This document shows, one piece after another, positions 20,085 to 29,577 of a stretch of 64,000 nucleotides of DNA (positions are counted from its first letter, which is position 1; each line of letters starts with the position of its first letter). The DNA is from Nitzschia sp. DOCU1. Its lineage: Eukaryota; Bacillariophyta; Bacillariophyceae; Bacillariales; Bacillariaceae. A program made the translations under genes and the position numbers. The stretch spans positions 1,426,001-1,490,000 of the forward strand of contig OX595987.1 in the NCBI GenBank assembly GCA_951394045.1. Direction: 5' to 3'. Below the pieces are notes generated by a model. It saw only the letters and a list, made by a program, of their open reading frames with translations. It searched no databases and was not told where the DNA came from.

Positions 20085-20311
20085 ATTATTCGTCATCGTC
20101 GCCAATTTCGTGAGGGGCGAAACGGAAAACGAAAGCCGACGTTCAGTTTTCTACTATGGTCTACGGGACTTATCTACGCGTTGGACCATGATTTTCCCTC
20201 CAATCCGAAGCTCGCCCGGCGATCTGGCGATCGAAAAGATTTTGGCTTCGGGTCATGTCGGGGGAAAAATAAAAAAAAGTTTTTCCGTTTCCGGAAAGAT
20301 TGGAACCATAA
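20085..20311 (-). repeat. Right terminal inverted repeat
   Basis: The inverted partner of 16814-17040. The inner end on the minus strand reads GCGACGATGACGAATAAT, matching the start region of the coiled-coil gene on the other side. Directly after its outer end comes TA, the target duplication. Confidence 0.88.
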
Positions 20312-20313
20312 TA

Positions 20314-21327
20314 GCAACAGAAAAATAAATAGGTGCTGTTGAAACACTCCATCATTCGTAGAATCAATGATGAACTCTGAAATGCAATTGTTGAATGATT
20401 GGTTGGTGCCCCAAAGCACTACATATTCTACTTCAGGAAACGACATTTTACACATAAGCCATGGCACCAAACCTGGCAAAATTTTGCCAGGATTACGAGA
20501 TACAGGTACTCGTGGTTTGGATCACTTAAAGTTCCTCTCTGATCGTTATGTGAAAAAGCCCTGCCATTCTCTTCTACATCGGTAGCAAGCACAGCGAGTG
20601 CACCGACGTAGCATTCAGGATTTATCGTCATTGGAATTTTCCTTCATTCCAACGAAGTGCTATTTTGTTCTCCTTTCTTCCATTCCAGGCATATATGAGA
20701 AGTAAGAACCGAGCAGTTCTACCGCACTCGGAACTGCTGCTACCATTTTGCCATTGGCAGAAACGAGGAACCCATATTCCTTCATTTTGGCGCGAAAGGT
20801 GCGAGCCAATAGACACACTGATTTTGTTCGTTGTGTCATTCCCGCCCGCGCGCCACGACGAATTGTATCGTAGTAACGTACGTGTTTTGGTATCGTTAGT
20901 TCAAACGCATCAAGTCAGGGGCCAGTTGGGGCGACGGTTATTACCTTATTTATGGTGTCGGTATTCGATTAATCGTTGTGGATTCTTCTTCAGTCCGGCG
21001 GGCAGTTGTATCGCACGAGGCACATACCTGGCACTGAACAATTCACTGTCCTGAATGTCCTATACACTGTTTGGAGGGAGGTGGGATCCTACAGCCATCT
21101 CTACGAGAAGATCCTACCACAACATATCATGCACATCATTAAACCTCGCTCTACATGATTCTTCGTACAATCTTACCAATTCCTATTTTTCAGCCACGTC
21201 CCCTAGTCAAAAAGCAAACGATCTCCCGCCCATCGCAACCATAAAAAATTAATGGTTTGCGCCTCCCTGCTTTGAATACACTACCTTGGTTTGCCATTGA
21301 ATCGTTTCTCCCTTTGCGGTGGTGAAC
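20314..21327. other. Upstream region of cyclin copy B
   Basis: One kilobase without a supported gene. A frame on the plus strand near 20665-21054 has no recognisable domain. Two E2F-type sequences lie at 20785-20797 and 20839-20847. Confidence 0.4.
20785..20797. promoter_or_regulatory. Consensus E2F site upstream of cyclin copy B
   Basis: TTTTGGCGCGAAA fits TTTSSCGC on both strands. It lies about 540 bp upstream of the cyclin start. A second possible site, TTCCCGCCC, is at 20839-20847. Confidence 0.5.
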
Positions 21328-22443
21328 ATGGTGGATGCATCTGAACGCTTACGCGTCCTTCTTAATCAAGAAGAGACGATTTATAGAACGTCAGATTATT
21401 TAGTTAGGATGCAAAGGGAAACGACTTCGGTAGATGCCGACGCGTTTGTGCACGTGGATAATAGCAATGGATCATCATCGCCTGAAAGCTCTAGTAAGAA
21501 ACGAAAATCCTTATCGAGCTTTGGGGTCACTGCAACTGGCTCTTCATCGCCAAATGGAGCCTGTGAACCTGGTCAGAGCGGGGATAGCTCTACCAACTCC
21601 CAGATTAACAAGCACTGGCGCGAAAAGATATGCGAGTGGGCTTACCAGGGTAAGTTAACTCAGTGAAGTCGGGAGTTCTTTATATCTCTCAGCACCACTA
21701 AGGAAACTTAACTAATTTCAATTGCATCTGAAATTTCAGTGGTGGATCACTTTGATCTGAACCGGGAAGTCGTCAGCATTGCAATGAGCCACCTTGATCG
21801 GTACCTTGCAGTTTACCCGTCAACTGTGGACAAAAACTTGTTCCAGCTGTTGGCCATGACTTGCTTGTACCTTTCCATCAAACTGAACGAGTACAAGCAC
21901 CTTTTGATCCCTGGATCAAGGTCCTCAATGGACACAATTCTGCAACTGAGCCGGGGGTTCTTTACTCTTGAACAGATGGAGCAAATGGAATATGACGTAT
22001 TGCAACGCTTGCAATGGCATGTCCATCCTCCAACGCCCCAGCTCTTTGTCAAGCATTTCCTCTTCTTCCTTTCGATCGATGAACACGAAGTTCACGATCT
22101 CTCTCAATTCATGGTTGAACTTTCCGTCATGGACTACTTCTTCGTGAACTACAAGGCATCGGAGATTGCAGTAGCTGGAGTTTTGCACGCCGTCGACAGG
22201 CTGCTACCAGGCCGAGCAATTCAAGATTTCCAAAAGGCGTTCATCAATGTAAACACGCCAGAGGTTCTGGCATGCCGTGAACGTCTTTCTCTGATCTTTG
22301 CTCAAGCCAATGATCAGTCAGGCAATGACACTACGGACTATTCCCCGAAGACAAATCGTACCACATCGCCAGTGTCTGTTATGGCAGCACCCCAGCCAGA
22401 CAATATGGACGCTGAGTACAGTGATACCGACGATGACCTGTAA
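21328..22443 (+). CDS. Diatom-type cyclin (copy B)
   Basis: Two exons, 21328-21649 and 21740-22443, flank a 90-bp GT-AG intron and give 341 residues. The splice restores CEWAYQ-VVDHFDLNREVVS at the head of the cyclin box. That is followed by SIAMSHLDRYL, MTCLYLSIKLNEYKHL, a run through MEYDVLQRLQWHVHPPTPQLF and the second cyclin fold to residue about 290. The tail is acidic (DAEYSDTDDDL). It resembles copy A at 14224-15393 over the whole length, including the N-terminal MVDASERLRVLLNQEET versus MDLVSETFEVLLHKETA. It probably activates a CDK at G1 or G1/S; the timing is inference from the family and the upstream E2F site. Confidence 0.87.
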
Positions 22444-23283
22444 GGCTCGAGACGAGTTAATAAGTCTCAGCTTCGGGTCTTCGTTGAAACTTTACTTCAG
22501 CTGACGATGCGTCCTATTTTACATTAGAATCAAAACTCCAGTAAAATTTTATCCAACTACCTTATGCTACAACCTCTCTTTAGATACTATTCCGAAGTTA
22601 TGCATGCCTGTGGACAAATTAAAGCACCCCAGCGCCGTGTTGCATCATCTGCTACCGGAATATTCCAACTCTTCTTGATCGTCAAGTAGTTTGACCAACT
22701 ACAAATCATAAAAGTGACCTATTACAGGAACGCGTTTGCGTGGTGGTTCAATCTTAGCTTCGACTCTCAAAGGTACATTGCAATACAAAAGAGTATCATG
22801 GCTCGATGAGTTTGCAAGCAACCCCTATTATGATAGCGCAGGACCATACATGTGAAAGATAGGAAAAGCATCGGCTTTCCATGCTCTCAGAAGCAACCCT
22901 TTCGGACGTTTCGCATTGCTTCCTTTCGTTACGCCAGCATCCGCAAATAGATAGGGAACCAAAGCCACCACGACCCCACCAAGCAACGTGTCACGCATAT
23001 CCTTCCAAGAGTATCCACAAGATTTGAAATTGTGACGTCCGATTTCGTCAGATTTTTATTATTGCCCAATCTTGAAGAATGATCGACATATTCGACTAAC
23101 CAAAACAAGTCCGTCGTTCCACGCGGACGAGCAAGACCGGTCTCGGCGTTGCTCGGCGGGAGCGGATTCGCAGCCCGACACAGAGTAAAGCCACTTTTCT
23201 ATCGACTACAACTCGTTACGAAAGGGACCACTTCTACGACTTGAGTAGCGATTCATTCTACTGCAAGCGAAGCACATCGCACA
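22444..23283. other. Intergenic region, nothing recognised
   Basis: 840 bp between cyclin copy B and the Vma12-like gene. No coding frame or repeat was recognised. Confidence 0.35.
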
Positions 23284-24099
23284 ATGAGTACAACGACAAC
23301 TACTGTGGAGAGTCGAGCTCCCTATGAAAAGAAGCTTGAGGGTGTGACGATCACAAATTCTTTGCTCCAAGTTTGGAAGGAGTTTTACAGTCAAGCCCAG
23401 TTCGACTCTTCTTCGATCACTGGCGAACAACCGACTAGAAAGGAGGCACTACAAGCCCTCAAGGAAAATGTCCATCCAAACCAGGACCCAAAATGGGTGC
23501 CGATGGATGTGATCAAGGCTTTGCAAGTTCTAGTCAAAGATCCGGCCACTTTGGATCGGGCATTGGAGGGCACGTCTTTGGTGTTCACTCCTCCCCCGCC
23601 GCCCACGGAGGAAACCCCAGAGCGCCGGAAATTTCACAACCGAATGAATCGTCTTCGACTGAAACAGGAAGAAACGAAATACGTAAAACTGACAACGAAT
23701 CTGCAAAATGAGGTTCAGGATGACATAACTGCAAAATCAATGACATATGCCGCGTCGGTGGGACTCAATATGATTGTGGCACCTTTGTCGTTCGGTTGTT
23801 TCATGTATTTCTTTGCGGGTGGGATCTTTGATTACTTTCTTGGAGAAGAATTTTCAGCGCGAACGACTGGAGGAACGGACATTAAGCGCGTCATTGTTGG
23901 TGTTGTGAGCGGTGTTTTGATGCTGTTTATTGAAATGACGCTCTTTGTCATTCGAACACATGAAGTGGAAGCACATGCTGTCAAAAAGAAGAAAAAGGCC
24001 AAAGAAGTTCAACCATTTGGAGTATACTCCAAGAAGGGAGACAACCAAGTTTTGCCTTCCGGAAAAACAAGTCAGGCGCTTTTCAGCAAGAAGGATTGA
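23284..24099 (+). CDS. V-ATPase assembly factor, Vma12/TMEM199 family
   Basis: A 271-residue protein. The N-terminal half is soluble and proline-rich near residue 102 (FTPPPPPTEE). The family core then follows: RRKFHNRMNRLRLKQEETKY and two membrane segments, GLNMIVAPLSFGCFMYFFAG near residue 160 and VIVGVVSGVLMLFIEMTLFV near 201. A lysine-rich cytosolic tail (KKKKKAKE) follows. Vma12 and TMEM199 reside in the ER and help assemble the V0 sector of the proton pump. The lysine-rich tail would suit ER retention. The match is to Pfam family Vma12 from memory of its motif and topology. Confidence 0.8.
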   Translation: MSTTTTTVESRAPYEKKLEGVTITNSLLQVWKEFYSQAQFDSSSITGEQPTRKEALQALKENVHPNQDPKWVPMDVIKALQVLVKDPATLDRALEGTSLVFTPPPPPTEETPERRKFHNRMNRLRLKQEETKYVKLTTNLQNEVQDDITAKSMTYAASVGLNMIVAPLSFGCFMYFFAGGIFDYFLGEEFSARTTGGTDIKRVIVGVVSGVLMLFIEMTLFVIRTHEVEAHAVKKKKKAKEVQPFGVYSKKGDNQVLPSGKTSQALFSKKD

Positions 24100-24668
24100 G
24101 CAACCATCTTTATTTGAATGGTGTTTCGATTATTCTATCGCTACTTTCTTTTTGAATAAAGATAAAGACAACCATATCTAGACATTGTCACAATTTTACT
24201 GTACTGCGGGCCGGCGCTAAGAGTCTTTGAATACAATGCCATCTAAGATCTCCAAAGATCGGTTGTACAATCGATATCGTGCAATATTGAAAGAGAAGGA
24301 AAGGATACTCCACGTAGACTATGTAGCTAATAGTCATTGTTGATAGATGTTATCAATGAATAAGTGGAAAATGGGACACCAAATTGCAATTGTAAAAGTT
24401 TTGCTTCTCTAGTTTTAATAGTTGCGGGCAAGCAATGTATATTGTTGACTCACTGGACCATTGTTGATTTCATTTCGCGCCAAAAAAATTGCATCTGCCA
24501 CCACGAAAGCCGGCAGGCGCACGCAATGCCCTTCCTCGAATGCCGTCGGCGGCACAAGAAGAGCATTGCTTTTCATCATCATTCATCATCCCGTCATAGA
24601 TCCCTGTCCCTTCTATTACAGTTTCATTATCATTGCAAGTCGTCATATCACAAAGCGATAAATCAATC
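24100..24668. other. Upstream region of POLE2
   Basis: The spacer between the Vma12-like gene and POLE2. It contains a perfect E2F site at 24473-24484 and no supported gene. Confidence 0.4.
24473..24484. promoter_or_regulatory. Consensus E2F site upstream of POLE2
   Basis: TTTCGCGCCAAA, matching TTTSSCGC on both strands, lies about 190 bp upstream of the start of DNA polymerase epsilon subunit B, a classic E2F target in animals and plants. Confidence 0.6.
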
Positions 24669-26435
24669 ATGTCGACGATGCAACGAAGACGGCAGGTGGT
24701 CAAGGCCACCAAAAAGTACGGACTTCACGTGCAGCCGGCAGCCCTGCAGGCCATGTTGCGCTACGGGGGCGACGAAGGGGATGGTGATCTGGAGCAGCTT
24801 CTCAATCCGATTCTGGAGCAGCTACAAGAGCGACTTGCTCGAACAAATCCTAAGATTATCACTCCTCAACTGTGGGAGGAGGCCGTTCAAGAAGCTACTG
24901 CGACGGCTGTTGCCCTAAGTGAAAAGGCCGTTTTAGCGGCGGCATCAGCCAAGGCGAGCAGCAATCCTGGTGCCGTTGCGTTTCGTCCCACTGCAAAGAA
25001 AAATACGGGTTCCTCTGCTGTAACAACGACCAAACACCCGGACTGGCGTATTGTGGACGCCTTTGATACCCCCGCACTGATCTATGACTCGTTGCGTCAT
25101 CAGTTTCACTATGCAGACCGAAGAAACGAACGCCCGTCGTTGCTGGGAACGGTGGAAAATAAGATCGAAATGATGACTCAGCGCTTTTTGCGCGTTCAAC
25201 AACGAGTTGCTCGGTCTGTATCGTCGTATCTGACGAGCATTGATCGTCTATTGGGAACCAGTGCCAGCGCGATGACTCAACAACAAATCTTGCTGGGTCT
25301 CTTGCACGCAACGTCTACCTCGAGTGCCATGGCTCAAGCAGAAGGCGCGGCCGCTGCTACTGGATTCGAATTGGAAGATCTGACAGGAAGTATCCCTTTG
25401 CAGCTGCATTCGGGCACCAAAATCGATGCCAGGGGCGTGTACACGGACGGCTGCATTGTCCTGGTGGAAGGCTACTATGACAATGGAATTTTTGTCGTAG
25501 ATGAACTCAAGCTGCCTCCTGTGGAGACCAAGGCGACGACCCAACCTTATTTGCCGCCAGCTCCGACTGACTTGCATGGTTCTAGTAGCCATTCCGCGGC
25601 CATGGTGTCACCTTTGACACTCTATACCCTGGCCAATGTGGCTGTGGATGAGCCCGCTGTACTAAGCCAGCTCGAAGATTTGGTAAACCATCTCTGCTCG
25701 GAAGAAATGGCCACAAAGCAAGTGGTTCTTGTTCTCATGGGTAACTTTGCAACTACTTCCATGTCATTGACCGTGGCACTGGAGGAACTAAGCCGCGTGC
25801 TTGAACAGCTTCCTTCCAACCATTCCGTCATTATCATGCCGGGTCCCAAGGACACCCCCACCATGTGCTGGCCCATCCCACCCATCAAGGCTCCACCATC
25901 CTTTACCCATCATTTACAAGCCCGCGTGGAATTCGCCAGCAATCCTTGTCGCTTGCAGTACGCTAATGGTCAACAAGAAATTCTCTTGTTTCGACAAGAC
26001 ATGATCCGACAGCATCTTCAGAACGAAATTTTGTCGGCACGAAATGCAGAGCCTGATTCTCCGTCATCCTCCGATCGCGGCCGAGGACGGAAGCAAGCCA
26101 TTGCCACTCGCATCTTGCATACAGTTCTATCGCAAGGACATCTCTTGCCTCAAGCTCCAATTTACTGGAACTATGACTACTCTTTGACCATATACCCGTT
26201 GCCCGACTTGATGATGGTTGGTCTCGAAGAAGGCGAGGAGAATGTTCGATCATTTAAGGAAGCAGACTGCCAAGTGTTGGTTCCTGGATCACGAGGCAAC
26301 TGGGCCAAGGTGACGCTCCAGCCACGAACTAAGCGACGGGGTGCGAGGTACCCACTGCTCAACTTTGAATTCTCTCAACAAGAAGAGGATAGTGAAGAAG
26401 AAATCTCTGACGCTGATTCTATGGACGAGGATTAG
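24669..26435 (+). CDS. POLE2: DNA polymerase epsilon subunit B
   Basis: A 588-residue intronless protein. The N-terminus (KKYGLHVQPAALQAMLRY) is the short helical C-domain-like module of POLE2/Dpb2. The middle has RPSLLGTVENKIEMMTQRFL and an OB-fold with LQLHSGTKIDARGVYTDGC and LVEGYYDNGIFVVDEL. The C-terminal half is the inactive calcineurin-like phosphoesterase domain of B subunits: LVLMGNFATTSMSL, SVIIMPGPKDTP, NPCRLQYANGQQEILLFRQD, YPLPDLMMVGL. It should bind the C-terminal zinc module of the POLE catalytic subunit and link it to the CMG helicase in leading-strand replication. The ATG at 24669 follows a stretch with an E2F site. It is convergent with the RING gene. Confidence 0.92.
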   Translation: MSTMQRRRQVVKATKKYGLHVQPAALQAMLRYGGDEGDGDLEQLLNPILEQLQERLARTNPKIITPQLWEEAVQEATATAVALSEKAVLAAASAKASSNPGAVAFRPTAKKNTGSSAVTTTKHPDWRIVDAFDTPALIYDSLRHQFHYADRRNERPSLLGTVENKIEMMTQRFLRVQQRVARSVSSYLTSIDRLLGTSASAMTQQQILLGLLHATSTSSAMAQAEGAAAATGFELEDLTGSIPLQLHSGTKIDARGVYTDGCIVLVEGYYDNGIFVVDELKLPPVETKATTQPYLPPAPTDLHGSSSHSAAMVSPLTLYTLANVAVDEPAVLSQLEDLVNHLCSEEMATKQVVLVLMGNFATTSMSLTVALEELSRVLEQLPSNHSVIIMPGPKDTPTMCWPIPPIKAPPSFTHHLQARVEFASNPCRLQYANGQQEILLFRQDMIRQHLQNEILSARNAEPDSPSSSDRGRGRKQAIATRILHTVLSQGHLLPQAPIYWNYDYSLTIYPLPDLMMVGLEEGEENVRSFKEADCQVLVPGSRGNWAKVTLQPRTKRRGARYPLLNFEFSQQEEDSEEEISDADSMDED

Positions 26436-26585
26436 AGCTATGCTGTGCAAGTAGTTCTCGCGTGTGACACTCTACTAGACTTCGAATGGGGATGGAAGAA
26501 AATAGTTGATCATAAAAATGACAAAGTGGTAGTTATCAAAATAAATTTCCTGGAAACTGGCTACCGGATTTGTTTGGGCCCAAAA

Positions 26586-27236
26586 TCATCTAGCGGCGTT
26601 ATCGCTTTCGGATCGTCGCAAGCTAGCCTTGACGAAATCGAAACGGCATACTGGGCAGCGATCGTTTCCCGGTTGAAGTAGCCAGGTTAAGATGCAGTCG
26701 GCATGAAATTTGTGGGAGCATTGATGTGTTTTGGCCTTTCCTATTCTGTCTCCAGCTTTGCACCCGTCCAAACAAATGGAGCATTCCATGGTAGGATCGA
26801 CGGGCAACGATGGCAGACAACTTGAATTGTCCAAAGCCTCGTTATTCTCTTCGGTCCCGTTGATACTTCTTCGTCCTTGTTCCTCGCCACTTTCTACAAC
26901 TTGAAAGCATAACAGATCCTCGATAAGAGCACGTCGTTCGCTCGCTCGTTCTTGATCATCTTCCTCGCCTATAGACTCAATTGGTTCCAGTCTGTCTAAT
27001 TCCCGCCTCGTTTGAAGAACCTGCTGCAATTGGTCCAACAATAGAATATCATTTTCTCGCTCCAATTCACGTAGCCGAGTACAAGGCTCACCCCGTTCCT
27101 GTCTTCCCTCGATTTCCCTTGCAAGCCTCGTTTGCGCTTCTTCCAGAGAACGTATTCTACGTTCGTAAATGTCAACTCGGACTCGGAGCAAAGACGGGGT
27201 CAATTCTACGTTCACAGCTTCCTCTCGTCGTTCCAT
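26586..27236 (-). CDS. RING-H2 finger protein, putative E3 ubiquitin ligase
   Basis: A 216-residue protein. The first 110 residues are charged and helical (RLAREIEGRQERGEP, QLQQVLQTRRELDRLE), a likely coiled coil. Residues about 153-200 form a RING-H2: CSICLDGCKAGD, then QCSHKFHADCILTWLLQ and CPVCRFDF, giving C-C-C-H-H-C-C-C spacing. Such proteins recruit E2 enzymes to ubiquitylate substrates. There is no membrane segment. The ATG at 27236 was chosen because the frame above it has no other ATG. Its stop lies only 150 bp from the POLE2 stop on the other strand. Confidence 0.82.
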   Translation of the reverse strand: MERREEAVNVELTPSLLRVRVDIYERRIRSLEEAQTRLAREIEGRQERGEPCTRLRELERENDILLLDQLQQVLQTRRELDRLEPIESIGEEDDQERASERRALIEDLLCFQVVESGEEQGRRSINGTEENNEALDNSSCLPSLPVDPTMECSICLDGCKAGDRIGKAKTHQCSHKFHADCILTWLLQPGNDRCPVCRFDFVKASLRRSESDNAAR

Positions 27237-28179
27237 TGTAATATCGGATTGCAAGGTGGGCTCGGCCTATGTGCTGGAGGCTGGTGGCCGTGCACGCGTG
27301 TCGAAGGACACTTATGTAGAAATCACGTTCACCGCACCCATTACCGCGGTCAGTGTGAACGTGGAAGGGAATGGAAGAGGGGTAATGGGTATAGGTACCC
27401 CCTATTGTAAAGCCGCGACAAGTGCTTGACTCTACATTGAGTTACGAGTACGCGTACCAAGTGGCAGATAAAGAGCTGGTAGAATAAGGCTGCGCAGCGT
27501 ATTATTTAGAAACCAACCTACAGCAAAAGACTGCGCAGTAGTTTCAGCCCCTCTATTCATCCTAGCAAGCACATGGTGAGGATATCGCAGGATAGAATAA
27601 CAACTAGTTTGGATTGGGTGGACAGCGAACAATCAGTGATGACGACGAGAGCATCCAGAGCATCTAGTACGAAGAAGAACAGGGGATAAATGGAATTTTT
27701 CCATCTTCGTGGTGCACAACGGATTGGGCCAGGGCTAACATGCCGCCCCATACAAACTCTTATTATCACAATGCTGCAGTAGCTACTACTGGTATCCACA
27801 CTGCTATTTGTCGTCTGCTGTCCTCGTTTTTGGTGCCGCGGTGACCGGCGGCACTAAGTCAATGGCTGGGCATTCGAGCACCATTAAAACCAAATGCGCA
27901 GTTGACACCAAACGCAAGTGCATTGGTGCACAGAATACGCACAATAGAAGAATCGTAAAAATGACCGGTTGAATCCCCCCCCCCCCCCCACACCCCCCCA
28001 GGTATAGCGAGGCTGTGGCGCGAAGGAGTAATATACCCGCAGTAGTTGTGTCGTATTATTCACATTCACGATGACGGACCAACCAGTGACCCTTCGTCTT
28101 TTGAGAATGATTGCACGTAGTTAAAGAAATAAGGCTATTAGCCAAAGCGAGGTTTTGTCATACCAGGGTACACATAATG
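27237..28179. other. Gene-poor region with C-tract
   Basis: No gene is supported. At about 27957 the sequence AAAAATGACCGGTTGAATC is followed by a C-tract and CCAGGTATAGCGAG; related copies recur at 29054 and 29541. Confidence 0.45.
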
Positions 28180-28378
28180 TTGCACCACGCAAAACCTACG
28201 TTATGTGTCATGCCGCACGCGCCATTTGAAATGGCTAGAAATTGTCAACAACAGTGCATTGAATATACGTATTGCACCACACAAAATGTGGGCTTCACGC
28301 ACGTTATGTGAGTCATGCCGCATGCGCCGTTTGAAATGGCTAGAAATCCTCAACAGCAGCGAATTGAATATACGTATT
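28180..28378 (+). repeat. Imperfect tandem duplication, about 95-105 bp units
   Basis: Unit 1 (28180-28271) and unit 2 (28272-28378) both contain TTGCACCAC-CAAAA, ACGTTATGTG, TCATGCCGCA-GCGCC and TTTGAAATGGCTAGAAAT, then CAACA-CAG and ATTGAATATACGTATT. There is no coding potential. Confidence 0.75.
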
Positions 28379-28582
28379 TTGAAAATTAAGGAATGTAAAT
28401 GCGGCAGATGCCCCTTGACATGGCTATTGGGCAAAGAATCCGCAACATTAAATAACTGCGCACAGAATTAAAAGATAGCGCAAATATGCGAATCTGGGCC
28501 TACAACAATTCGGGTGGATCAGAAACAAACCAGCTACCTTCGAAGAACAACAAGCTTTCGTCGACACAACAAGAATGAATAT

Positions 28583-29097
28583 AATATTTGAACATGATGA
28601 CAAGACTACGACAGTCAATCTTGGCCGACGACATTGATGACGAAGAGAACGATGATTCAGACGACGAAGAAGACGACGAAGAGGACGACGATTCAGACGA
28701 CGAAGATTTAGAAACGGTAGATGTATAGTAAATAGGAAGCGCACCTAATGCGCAGCCAAAATGTGCAGCACTACTGCGCACTCTATTTTTGTACCATCAA
28801 AATCACAAGCACCTTTTTGTTCTCTCCACAATCCTGTCCGAGCGACGTCTTTGACGCAGCTCACGACAACCAAAGTCATACTTTATTTAACCCAAAGTAG
28901 ATTACGACAGCAAAAGTCATCCATTTCTGTAACTAATGCGAGGATGCCGGCGAGGATGCCTTGCCTCCAAAAAGTTTAATTCCATAAATGAAAATCCACT
29001 GATATTTTCACTGCTCTAAGTGAGGGCTTACTAAAAACGAAAACGCGACCTAAAAAATGACCGGTTGAATCCCCCCCCCCCACACCCCCTTTTCAGC
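28583..29097 (+). repeat. Direct repeat unit A (about 515 bp)
   Basis: It is nearly identical to 29107-29577. It begins AATATTTGAACATGATGAC, carries a short acidic reading frame (28594-28728) and ends in GACCTAAAAAATGACCGG plus a C-tract. The two units lie 524 bp apart. Confidence 0.85.
28594..28728 (+). other. Short acidic reading frame in unit A
   Basis: ATGATG followed by 44 codons in all: MMTRLRQSILAD, an Asp/Glu tract and LETVDV then TAG. Unit B holds the same frame with 12 fewer codons inside the acidic tract. It could be the last exon of a duplicated gene or a tiny gene. No family was recognised. Confidence 0.35.
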
Positions 29098-29106
29098 CCG
29101 ACGAAG

Positions 29107-29577
29107 AATATTTGAACATGATGACAAGACTACGACAGTCAATCTTGGCCGACGAAGATGACAACCAAGAAGACGACGATTCAGACGACGAAGATTTAGA
29201 AACGGTGGATGTATAGTAAATAGGAAGCGCACATACTGCGCAGCCAAAATGTGCCTCACTACTGCGCACTCTATTTTTGTACCATCAAAGTCAAAAGCAC
29301 CTTTTTGTTCCCTCCACAATCCTGTCCGAGCGACGTCTTCGACGCAGCTCACGACAACCAAAGTCATACTTTATTTAACTCAAAGTAGATTACGACAGCA
29401 AAAGTCATCCATTTCTGTAACTAATGCGAGGCTGCCGGCGAGGATGCCTTGCCTCCAAAAAGGACAACTCCATAAATGAAAATCCACTGATATTTTCGCT
29501 GCTCTAAGTGAGGGCTTAGTAAAAACGAAAACGCGACCTAAAAAATGAACGGTTGACTCCCCCCCCCACACCCCCCC
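29107..29577 (+). repeat. Direct repeat unit B (about 470 bp)
   Basis: The second copy of unit A with few substitutions. The main length difference is a 36-bp (12-codon) loss in the acidic tract. Just upstream lies TTTTCAG followed by a frame open into the acidic one (CCCGACGAAGAATATTTG), which resembles a splice acceptor and exon start. Confidence 0.85.
29118..29216 (+). other. Short acidic reading frame in unit B
   Basis: 32 codons plus stop: MMTRLRQSILADEDDNQEDD and then DSDDEDLETVDV. It is in the same relative position as in unit A, and the upstream sequence stays open back to a possible acceptor at about 29095. Confidence 0.35.

Larger units (their letters stand above)
16814..20311. mobile_element. 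Two-gene DNA transposon, Tc1/mariner-like (TA target site)
   Basis: A 3498-bp element bounded by near-identical inverted repeats of about 225 bp, with outermost bases TTATGGTTCC and GGAACCATAA, flanked on each side by TA. It encodes a DDE transposase (minus, 18935-20056) and an unrelated coiled-coil protein (plus, 17027-18601), facing each other. Both frames are intact and the TIRs differ at only a few per cent of positions, so insertion is recent and the copy may be active. TA duplication and an LNPIE-type catalytic block place it in the IS630-Tc1-mariner superfamily. The long TIRs and second gene are unlike the compact classical members. Confidence 0.88.
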
